Below, one piece after another: positions 35,437 through 42,679 of a DNA stretch of 64,000 bases. Position numbers and translations under genes: made by a program. Location: positions 1,240,001-1,304,000 of the forward strand of contig NC_015953.1 of the NCBI RefSeq assembly GCF_000177195.2, written 5' to 3'. Source of the stretch: Streptomyces sp. SirexAA-E. GTDB taxonomy: Bacteria > Actinomycetota > Actinomycetes > Streptomycetales > Streptomycetaceae. The notes under the pieces were generated by a model. The model did no database searches. It worked only from the letters and a program-made list of their open reading frames with translations, and was not told the DNA's origin. The first letter of the stretch is position 1, and each line of letters begins with the position of its first letter.

Positions 35437-36060
35437 TCAGGGGCGCAGCGCCCGCAGCAGCAGGTCCGCCAGGTGGTCGGCGACCTGCTGGCGGGTGAGC
35501 GGTCCGCCCGGGCGGTACCACGTGGAGAGGTGGTGGACCGAGCCGAAGTGGTAGTCGACGACCAGGTCGGCGGGGGTCGCGGTGGAGAACACCCCGGCCC
35601 GCTGGCCCTCCTCGATCAACGCGCGGAAGCGTTCGTGGTAGCGGCGGCGCTCCATGCGGACCTGCTTGTTCTTCTCCGGGCTCAGGTGGTGCATCGAGCG
35701 GAAGAAGATCGAGGCGTCGTCGAGGTTGTCGATGGTCGTGACCACCACGTCGGCGGCCGCGTCCCGCAGCCGCCGCTCGATCGGCGCCTCGGCGTTCGCG
35801 AAGGCGTCGAGCCGCTCCTGCTGGAGTCGCAGGACCCGGGCGTAGACCTCCTGGAGGAGGTCCTCCTTGGAACCGAAGTAGTGGTACAGGGCCCCCTTGG
35901 TGACGCCCGCCGCCTCGACGATCTCCTGGACCGACGTGCGGTCGTAGCCCTGCTCGGCGAAGAGCCGGGTGGCGGCGGCCAGCAGCCTCTGGGGGACGGG
36001 CGTACCGTTCCCGTCCATCGCCTTGGCCATTGCCGCCACCTGCCCTCTCGTACTGTCCAT
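35437..36060 (-). CDS. TetR/AcrR family regulator (end of the SDR-ligase operon)
   Basis: 207 residues. N-terminal helix-turn-helix LLAAATRLFAEQGYDRTSVQEIVEAAGVTKGALYHYFGSKEDLL at about 25-68, then an all-helical ligand domain with a hydrophobic segment and YHFGSVHHLSTWYRPGG. It lies 21 bases after the acyl-CoA ligase gene in the same direction. By position it should control its own operon through the site at 38545-38562 and possibly the kinase operon too; an acyl-CoA inducer would be expected. An internal ATG at 36030 is an alternative start. Confidence 0.88.
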   Translation of the reverse strand: MDSTRGQVAAMAKAMDGNGTPVPQRLLAAATRLFAEQGYDRTSVQEIVEAAGVTKGALYHYFGSKEDLLQEVYARVLRLQQERLDAFANAEAPIERRLRDAAADVVVTTIDNLDDASIFFRSMHHLSPEKNKQVRMERRRYHERFRALIEEGQRAGVFSTATPADLVVDYHFGSVHHLSTWYRPGGPLTRQQVADHLADLLLRALRP

Positions 36061-36081
36061 GGACCGTCTCGCGTCCCGCGT

Positions 36082-37749
36082 CTAACGGGGTGGACGCAGT
36101 TCCCGCCTGAGGATCTTCCCACTCGCCGTCTTGGGGAGCTCCGTCAGGATCTCCACCTCGCGCGGGTACTTGTACGCGGCGAGCCGCTCCTTGCAGTAGG
36201 CGCCCAGGGCGGCCGGGTCCACCTCGGCTCCGGGGCGCAGGCTGACGTAGGCCCGGACGCTCTCGCCGCGGTAGGCGTCGGGGACGCCGACGACGGCGGC
36301 CTCGCGGACCGCTGGATGGGTGTGGAGGACGTCCTCCACCTCCCGGGGCCAGACCTTGAACCCGGAGGCGTTGATCATGTCCTTCTTGCGGTCGACGACG
36401 TAGAGCCAGCCCTGGGCGTCCATGAAGCCGATGTCTCCGGTGCGCAGCTCCCCGTCCGGGAAGGCGGCCTCCGTGGCCTCGGGGAGGTTCCAGTAGCCGG
36501 AGACGACCTGCGGTCCACGCACGGCGATCTCGCCCTGCTCGCCGAAGGGCACGTCGTCGCCGTTCTCGTCGATGATCCGGACCACCGTGTCGGGTCCGGG
36601 CACGCCGACGGAGAGGGTCCCGGAGACGGGGTCGACGGGGGCCTCGCGCTCCGGCGGTACGGAGGCGCAGGGCGCCGTGCACTCGGTGAGGCCGTAGCCG
36701 TTGCGTATGTACGGTCCGAAGCCGTCCCGGAACCTCTCGACCAGGGCGGGCGGCAGCGGGGCGCCGCCGGAGGAGATCACCTGGAAGGAGGCGAAGTGCC
36801 CGGGGGTGGCGTCCGGGTGCGCGGCCAGCGCCATGAAGGCGGTCGACGGGCCCACGGTGTAGGCGGGCCGGTGCTCGGCGAAGGCATCCAGGACGACGCC
36901 CGCCTCGAAGCGGTGGGCGAGCACCAGGGTGCCCGCGTTGGCGACGCAGGCGGCGAGCTGGCACACCATGCCGGTGATGTGGAAGAGCGGGGCGAGCGCG
37001 AAGTAGGCGGAGCCCTCCTCGACGGGGTGGCCGGCCCGCTGCCGCTCGGCGTTGACCATGATGTTGCCGTGCGAGTTCATGGCGCCCTTGGGGGTACCGC
37101 TCGTCCCGGAGGTGTAGCTGATCAGGGCGGTGTCGCCCGCGGTGAGCTCCCGCCCCTCGGGGGCCGCGCGTCCCTGCCGGGCCACGGCCACGAGGTCGGC
37201 GGCGAGGTCCCGGGGACCGGGTGCGGGCAGCCGTTCGAAGCCGAGCACCCGGGGGTCGTCGGTGGACTGGAGGTCGAGCTCGCAGGCGGTGAGGGCGATC
37301 CGCACACCTGGCGCGGCTTCGGCGGTGGCCCGCAGGTAGGACGCCCAGGCCCGGTCGGAGCAGACCAGCGCGGTCACGCCCGCGTCGTCGAGGACGTGGC
37401 CGACCTCGCCGGACTTGTACATCGGGTTGAGCGGTACGACGGTGGCGCCGGCCTTCCAGGCGCCGAGGAGCGCGAGGACGAAGTGCGGGGTGTTCTGGAG
37501 CATGATCGCGACCCGGTCGCCTCGTTCCAGCCCCTCGGCGGCGAGGTGCCCGGCCACCGAGTCGGACAGGGCGTCGGCCTCGCGGTAGGTGAGGCGTCCG
37601 TCGAAGTAGGCGAGCGCGGTGCGCTCCGGGGCGCGCCCGACGGCCGCCCGGAAGGCGTGCACCAGGGTCTCGGCCGGGTGGACGGGGGCCAGCTGCGCCT
37701 CGCTGAGCAGGGCGGTCCAGGGCTTTGCCGCGTAGATCGACTCGGTCAC
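36082..37749 (-). CDS. AMP-dependent acyl-CoA synthetase (class I adenylate-forming)
   Basis: 555 residues. ATP-binding P-loop ISYTSGTSGTPKGAMNSHGN, NGYGLTECTAPCA (motif A5), ELRTGDIGFMDAQGWLYVVDRKKDM (A7-A8) and the C-terminal catalytic Lys in PKTASGKILRREL. It activates a carboxylic acid to acyl-AMP and then acyl-CoA. Its GTG start overlaps the SDR stop (GTGA), so they are co-translated. In the lva-like reading it would be the LvaE equivalent, making the CoA thioester of a levulinate-type acid; the substrate is not provable here. Confidence 0.9.
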   Translation of the reverse strand: MTESIYAAKPWTALLSEAQLAPVHPAETLVHAFRAAVGRAPERTALAYFDGRLTYREADALSDSVAGHLAAEGLERGDRVAIMLQNTPHFVLALLGAWKAGATVVPLNPMYKSGEVGHVLDDAGVTALVCSDRAWASYLRATAEAAPGVRIALTACELDLQSTDDPRVLGFERLPAPGPRDLAADLVAVARQGRAAPEGRELTAGDTALISYTSGTSGTPKGAMNSHGNIMVNAERQRAGHPVEEGSAYFALAPLFHITGMVCQLAACVANAGTLVLAHRFEAGVVLDAFAEHRPAYTVGPSTAFMALAAHPDATPGHFASFQVISSGGAPLPPALVERFRDGFGPYIRNGYGLTECTAPCASVPPEREAPVDPVSGTLSVGVPGPDTVVRIIDENGDDVPFGEQGEIAVRGPQVVSGYWNLPEATEAAFPDGELRTGDIGFMDAQGWLYVVDRKKDMINASGFKVWPREVEDVLHTHPAVREAAVVGVPDAYRGESVRAYVSLRPGAEVDPAALGAYCKERLAAYKYPREVEILTELPKTASGKILRRELRPPR

Positions 37750-38510
37750 GCTCCGGTCTCCTCCCACTTCCGCTGCAGATGGTTCATGTTGCCGATCCAC
37801 TGGTCGGGGTCCTTGGCGCGGGCCCGGTAGAACCCGGCCACCTCGGGGTGCGGCAGGACCAGGAAGCGGTCCTGCTCCATGGCGTCGAACAGGGCGTCGG
37901 CGACGGCCTCGGGTTCGATCGCGGTGGGGGCGAGCACCAGCTCGCCGGCGGTTCCGGCCGCCGTGAGCATGTCCGTACGCACGCCCTGCGGGCAGATCGC
38001 GTGGACCTTGATCCCGCGGTGCCGGTAGGTCAGGGCGAGCCATTCGGCGAAGGCGACGGCGCCGTGCTTGGTGACGCTGTACGGGGCGGCCCCGATCATC
38101 GTCAGCAGCCCGGCCGCCGACGCGGTGGAGACGAAACGGCCGCTGCCGCGTTCCAGCCAGTCGGGCAGCAGCGCCCTGGCCGCGCGGACGTGCGCCATGA
38201 CGTTGACGTCCCAGGCCGCCGCCCAGACGTCCTCGTCGGCGAAGGCGTCGCCTCCCGAGGCGAGGCCGGCGTTGGCGCAGTAGACGTCCACCGTGCCGCC
38301 GAGCGCGTCGCGTGCGGCGTCCACGATGCCGGAGGCGTCGCCGGCCACGACTGCGGCGCCGATCTCCTCGGCGAGCGGCGCGATCCGGGCGGCGTCGAGG
38401 TCGTTGACCACGACCCGGGCGCCCTCCGCGGCGAATCTGCGGGCCAGAGCGGCGCCGATGCCGCCTCCGGCCCCGGTCACCACTACGCCGGCACCCTGCA
38501 CGGTACTCAT
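37746..38510 (-). CDS. SDR family oxidoreductase
   Basis: 254 residues. Classical short-chain dehydrogenase: cofactor loop VVVTGAGGGIGAALARRFAAEG, NDLDAARI with Asp after beta-2 (NAD preference), CANAGLA, catalytic Ser in STASAAG and Tyr/Lys in YSVTKHGAV. First gene of the three-gene unit with acyl-CoA synthetase and TetR. By analogy with the lva operon it could interconvert 4-keto- and 4-hydroxyacyl-CoA. Upstream lies the 14-base element shared with the kinase operon. Confidence 0.9.
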   Translation of the reverse strand: MSTVQGAGVVVTGAGGGIGAALARRFAAEGARVVVNDLDAARIAPLAEEIGAAVVAGDASGIVDAARDALGGTVDVYCANAGLASGGDAFADEDVWAAAWDVNVMAHVRAARALLPDWLERGSGRFVSTASAAGLLTMIGAAPYSVTKHGAVAFAEWLALTYRHRGIKVHAICPQGVRTDMLTAAGTAGELVLAPTAIEPEAVADALFDAMEQDRFLVLPHPEVAGFYRARAKDPDQWIGNMNHLQRKWEETGA

Positions 38511-38544
38511 CTGCTCCCGCCTCTCTCAGCCGTCCTCCCGGCAG

Positions 38545-38562
38545 ACTAACCAGTCGGTATGT
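38545..38562. promoter_or_regulatory. Candidate TetR operator upstream of the SDR-ligase-TetR operon
   Basis: ACTAACCAGTCGGTATGT; its last 14 bases are the reverse complement of ACATACCGACTGGT found at 30455-30468. It lies 35 bases upstream of the SDR start. Confidence 0.6.
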
Positions 38563-38682
38563 GATCCGGGAAGGGGCGTGGACCAGGACGCGGAAACTGC
38601 CCGGTCGTGGACGTTCCGCCTGGCGCGCGCCCGCGCTAGCGTGCGTGACCATGACAGTCGGCGCGATCATGGAGGTAGCGGA

Positions 38683-39956
38683 ATGACCCTGTCCAGACGT
38701 GGTGTGCTGGCCGTCGGCGGCGCGGTGGGGCGCTCGCGGCCACCGCGGCCGGGTCCGGTACGGCGGCCGCCTCAGGGCGCGGCGGAGGGCCCGGAGCCGG
38801 ACGCTCCGGCGTCCGTACCGGCTTCGCCCGGCTGGCCGCCGACGGGTACCGGCTGCTGGCCGGGCAGAAGGTCGGGGTGGTCACCAACCCGACGGGGGTC
38901 ACCGCCGACGTGCGGCACGTCGTGGACGTGATGCACCCGGACCGCCGGGTGGCGGTGACCGCGGTCTTCGGCCCCGAGCACGGCTTCCGGGGGACGGCGC
39001 AGGCGGGCGGCTCGGAAGGCCGGTACGACGACCCGGCGACCGGACTGCCCGTGTACGACACGTACCTGAAGAGCGGTCAGGAGCTGGCGGACATCTTCAC
39101 CGCGTCCGGTGTGGACACCGTCGTCTTCGACATCCAGGACGCGGGGGCGCGCTTCTACACGTACATCTGGACGCTGTACGACTGCATGGAGGCGGCGGCG
39201 CTCGCGGGCAAGCGGTTCGTCGTCCTGGACCGGCCGAACCCGGTGTCCGGGCGGGCCGCGCTGGGGCCGGTGCTGGATCCGGCGTTCGGTACGTTCGTGG
39301 GGCGCCGGGAGATCGCCCAGGCGCACGGGATGACCGTCGCCGAGCTGGCGCTGCTGTTCAACGAGGAGTTCCTGGCGGCGCGGCCGGTGGAACTGGACGT
39401 CGTGAAGATGTCCGGCTGGCGGCGCTCCGACTTCTTCGACGCAACGGGCCTGCCGTGGGTGCCGCCGAGCCCGAACATGCCGACGGCCGATACGGCGCTG
39501 GTCTACTCGGGCACCTGCCTGTTCGAGGGTACGAACCTCTCCGAGGGAAGGGGCACCACCCGGCCCTTCGAGCTGCTGGGCGCGGAGGGGATCGACCACC
39601 GGTGGGCGGCGGCCGTGAACGCGCTGGAGCTGCCGGGGGTGGCGTTCCGCGAGGCGTACTTCGCGCCGGTGTTCTCCAAGTTCGAGGGGAGGACGGTGGG
39701 CGGGGTGCAGCTGCACGTCCACGACCGGGAGGCCTTCGACCCGGTCCGTACGGGGATCGCGCTGCTGGTCACGGCGAAGCGGACGTGGAGCGGGTTCGCC
39801 TGGCGCTCGGACGACTGGATCGACAAGCTCACGGGCAGCACACGGGTCCGCACCATGATCGACGCGGGCGCGGACACGGACGAGGTGGTGGGGGCCTGGG
39901 CCCGGGATCTGGCGGCGTTCCGGAGGGTGCGGCGGGAGTACCTGCTCTACCGGTGA
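38683..39956 (+). pseudogene. DUF1343 exo-beta-N-acetylmuramidase (NamZ-like), frameshifted in the Tat signal
   Basis: The ATG at 38683 follows GGAGG and begins a Tat signal (MTLSRRGVLAVGGAVG). At the G-run 38727-38730 one G is missing relative to a continuous frame; restoring it gives ALAATAAGSGTAAASG and an intact protein of about 424 residues. After the shift everything is well conserved: VGVVTNPTGV, VFGPEHGFRG, GLPVYDTYL, DIQDAGARFYTYIWTLYDCMEAA, WVPPSPNMPT, GTNLSEGRGTTRPFE. NamZ enzymes remove terminal MurNAc from muropeptides. Either a real indel, or a sequencing error in a homopolymer. A GTG at 38877 could start a signal-less form lacking the first strands. Confidence 0.82.
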
Positions 39957-40157
39957 GGTCCGCGGCGGCCACGGCGAGCCGCCGGAGTCCTGAGCGCGGC
40001 GGGGCGCCGGGGGTGTGCGCGTCGTGGTCGAGGGGGAGGTCGAAGAACGCCCTCACGAACCCCACGACCCGATCCCCGTCGCAGACCAGCCACCGGATAC
40101 CGCCTGCTCGGCGGGGTCGATCGGCGGGCACCGGATACGCGGGCCGGCCGCGCACGA

Positions 40158-40196
40158 AGGCGGGGTGCTCCGGGACCTGTCCGGAACACCCCGCCT
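40158..40196. terminator. Hairpin between NamZ-like gene and secreted amidase gene
   Basis: AGGCGGGGTG-C-TCCGG, loop GACCTGT, CCGGA-A-CACCCCGCCT: 15 pairs with one internal mismatch. The rest of the 248-base gap (39957-40204) shows no supported gene. Confidence 0.82.
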
Positions 40197-40204
40197 GTGT
40201 CAGC

Positions 40205-42457
40205 TCACTTGCGGAAGTAGCCGGTGATGTCCGCGATCAGATCGAGACCGGCCGCGTTGTTGTAGAAACTCACCCTGCCGTTCACCACCGGCACGACCAC
40301 GAGGTTCGGGACGACCTGCCCCTTCACCACGTTCAGGTTCGACGCACTCGTCCGCGTCGTCCCGTCCGGGTACACCGACACATAACTCGTCCCCGTCACG
40401 TTCGCCGCCGTCACGTTCAGCACGACCGCCGTGACACCCTCGGCCGGAACACCGTCGACACCGGCGACCTGGAGGGTCACCACGCCCTTCGCCCCCAGCG
40501 GCGCCTTCGGCACACCCAGCCCCGTACGCGTGTCCATCACACGCTTCGGACCGAGATTGACGTGCGAGGCGCCCTCACCGACCGAGGTGAAGTAGCCGGT
40601 GATGTCCGCGATCAGATCGAGACCGGCCGCGTTGTTGTAGAAACTCACCCTGCCGTTCACCACCGGCACGACCACGAGGTTGGCGACGACCTGCCCCTTC
40701 ACCACGTTCAGGTTCGACGCACTCGTCCGCGTCGTCCCGTCCGGGTACACCGACACATAACTCGTCCCCGTCACGTTCGCCGCCGTCACGTTCAGCACGA
40801 CGGCGCCCACGCCGGTGGCCGGGATGCCGTTGGCCCCCGTCACCTGGAGCGTCACCACGCCCTTGGGTCCGACCGGCGCCTTCGGCACACCCAGTCCCGT
40901 GCGGGTGTCCATCAGCCGCTGCGGGGTGACCGGTACGAACTTCTTCGGGCTTGGCACGCTCACGTTCACCGCGGTGGTGACCGTGCTCAGTCCCGACTGG
41001 TGGACGGCCTTCACCGTGATCTTGTGACTGCCCGGGACGAGCGTCGTGGAGGCGGTACGGGCCTTGCCGGCCACGCCGGCCACCTTCCGGCCGTCGACGA
41101 GCAGCTCGAACCCGCTGATCAGCGAGGTCGGAGTGGTCGTCGACCAGTTCACCGAGACGGGACCCGGGGTCTCGTAGCCGGAGTCCACGGGGAACGCCCC
41201 GCCGCCGACCGAGGTGACCTTGAGGCCCTGCACCGGGCCCGCGGCCAGCGTCCGGATGTCCGGGAGCTGCGGGTAGAGCTTCATACCCGGGCACTCGGTG
41301 TTGAAGCCGTCCCGGTGACCCGAGATCCGGCTGAAGGAGTAGGACTGCCCGGCGACGAAGTCCTTGCCCGCGTAGTTCTTCTGCGTGGCACCGGCCACCA
41401 GCGTGGTGCTGCCCGCCGGGTCACCGCCGTACTGCCCGAGCTTGTACGCGGCCACCCGGGCGGTCGCCTCCAGGGCGGCGTTCGACGCCCCGGCCTTCGT
41501 GTAGTCGCCGATGATCGCGACACTGGTGGACTCGCTGTTGAAGCCGTAGGTGTGCGCGCCCATGACGGGCTGGTCGATGCCGCCCTGACGGCCTTCGAAG
41601 ATCGTTCCGCACTTGTCGACCAGGAAGTTGTAGCCGAGGTCGCGCCAGCCGTTCGTCTTCACGTGGTAGACGTGCAGGGCCCGCACGACGGCCGCGGAGT
41701 CGGCGCAGTTGTAGGCGCCGTCCGTGGTGTGGTGCACGAAGACGGCCTTGATGACGCCGTTCTCGAGATAGATCGGGCCCTCGTCGTTCAGCGACTCGTC
41801 GGCGCCCCACTGGGCGCGGCTGACGACCGGGGGCTGCGGGACCGTCGAGGGCGGGCCGGGGTCGGTCGCCGAGGCGGCGAAGGCGGCGGGCTCCGCCTTC
41901 GCCGCGCCGCTCTGTGCCGCGCTCCGCCCGGTGCCCGGGTCGATCATGTCGAGCCGGAGGCCGGCCGGCAGTGTGCCGGAGGCCGCTGTGTCACTCACCC
42001 GCACCTCGGCGCCGTCGGAGCGGCCGACCCAGACGGGCTCGGTGGAGCCGCGTTCCGCGGGGCGCTCGCCGTCGAGGCCGGGCAGGTACGGCTCCAGGGC
42101 GATCCAGTCGGACCACTCACCGGTCTCCGCGCTGCGGGTCCGGGCCTCGATCGTGCCCTTGATCTTCGCGTCGGCGTCGGGCCAGGACACGCCCAGCATG
42201 CCGAACGGCTCCGTCGTACGCCGAGCGAGGCGGGCCTCGCCGTGCCCCTCGGACTTCAGGGCGAGCTTGTGCACCTCGCTCCTGACCGGTCCGTCCCCCT
42301 CGGCGGCGGCACTGTACGCGCCCGCCCCCGCGGCCGGCCGTACCTCGGCCCGCGCCTCTCCCGCTCCGGCGCCGCTCGCGGCGTTCTGGAATCCCAGAAC
42401 GGCGACGACTCCGAGCGCGGTGGCCACAGCCATGCCGCGCACTCGATTCGGTCTCAA
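40205..42457 (-). CDS. Secreted peptidoglycan-recognition N-acetylmuramoyl-L-alanine amidase with C-terminal repeats
   Basis: About 750 residues from a TTG start with GGTGGGG upstream (a GTG at 42442 is the alternative). Signal peptide (VATALGVVAVLGFQNAASGAG). A family-specific N-terminal domain (SEVHKLALKSEG, WSDWIALEPYL) is followed by the amidase/PGRP domain at about 220-370: VFVHHTTDGAYNC (zinc His), YNFLVDKCGTIFEGRQGG, GAHTYGFNSES, ISGHRDGFNTECPG (zinc His, Cys). Then comes an Ig-like linker and two repeats of about 125 residues, each starting RxMDTRTGLGVPKAP and ending LDLIADITGYF. It acts on cell-wall peptidoglycan outside the cell. Confidence 0.88.
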   Translation of the reverse strand: MRPNRVRGMAVATALGVVAVLGFQNAASGAGAGEARAEVRPAAGAGAYSAAAEGDGPVRSEVHKLALKSEGHGEARLARRTTEPFGMLGVSWPDADAKIKGTIEARTRSAETGEWSDWIALEPYLPGLDGERPAERGSTEPVWVGRSDGAEVRVSDTAASGTLPAGLRLDMIDPGTGRSAAQSGAAKAEPAAFAASATDPGPPSTVPQPPVVSRAQWGADESLNDEGPIYLENGVIKAVFVHHTTDGAYNCADSAAVVRALHVYHVKTNGWRDLGYNFLVDKCGTIFEGRQGGIDQPVMGAHTYGFNSESTSVAIIGDYTKAGASNAALEATARVAAYKLGQYGGDPAGSTTLVAGATQKNYAGKDFVAGQSYSFSRISGHRDGFNTECPGMKLYPQLPDIRTLAAGPVQGLKVTSVGGGAFPVDSGYETPGPVSVNWSTTTPTSLISGFELLVDGRKVAGVAGKARTASTTLVPGSHKITVKAVHQSGLSTVTTAVNVSVPSPKKFVPVTPQRLMDTRTGLGVPKAPVGPKGVVTLQVTGANGIPATGVGAVVLNVTAANVTGTSYVSVYPDGTTRTSASNLNVVKGQVVANLVVVPVVNGRVSFYNNAAGLDLIADITGYFTSVGEGASHVNLGPKRVMDTRTGLGVPKAPLGAKGVVTLQVAGVDGVPAEGVTAVVLNVTAANVTGTSYVSVYPDGTTRTSASNLNVVKGQVVPNLVVVPVVNGRVSFYNNAAGLDLIADITGYFRK
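40214..40426 (-). repeat. 213-bp direct repeat, copy encoding the last repeat of the amidase
   Basis: Copy one of a direct repeat at 375-bp offset; it differs from the copy at 40589-40801 at only two bases (GTTCGGGACG here, GTTGGCGACG there). Confidence 0.95.
40589..40801 (-). repeat. 213-bp direct repeat, copy encoding the first repeat of the amidase
   Basis: Copy two of the repeat; 211 of 213 bases match 40214-40426. Outside this block the two protein repeats have drifted (for example GVDGVPAEGVTAV against GANGIPATGVGAV). Confidence 0.95.
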
Positions 42458-42568
42458 GTTGTCCCCACCCCTTGATGTACATGACACTGGTGAACCCCGA
42501 AATGCTACTGGCCGCCCCACCGGTCCCGAAGGCCGGGGCGGCCGGGACGCCCACGGACGGGGCATGGC

Positions 42569-42610
42569 GAGGCCCCCCGCGCCGGGCCGAACGGCTGTGC
42601 GAGGGGCCTC
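42569..42610 (-). terminator. Hairpin downstream of the penicillin acylase gene
   Basis: GAGGCCCC pairs with GGGGCCTC around a 26-base loop that itself contains short pairs. It lies in the 222-base gap between the acylase stop (42680) and the amidase start (42457), in which I see no gene. Confidence 0.55.
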
Positions 42611-42679
42611 CTGTGCCGCCCTGCCGGCCGGGGTGGACGCGGTCACGGATCACATCCGCGCCTCCCCGGCCGGGTGGAC

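Noticed and set aside
35314..37830. Plus-strand open frame of over 800 codons across the amidase, TetR and acyl-CoA synthetase genes
   Set aside because: It is antisense to clear conserved genes and its protein is a Val/Gly/Arg-rich mirror of their codons, which is typical for third-position GC bias.
39829..40189. Minus-strand reading frames in the gap after the NamZ-like gene (for example a segment reading WLVCDGDRVVGFVRAFFD)
   Set aside because: They overlap the conserved NamZ 3' end or the terminator hairpin, lack a start site, and the match to an acetyltransferase-like strand is too short to support even a relic.
38699..42475. Plus-strand open frame of over 1200 codons through the NamZ-like gene and antisense to the amidase
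   Set aside because: The first part is out of frame with the conserved NamZ protein; the rest is antisense to the amidase repeats. No start site or domain supports it.
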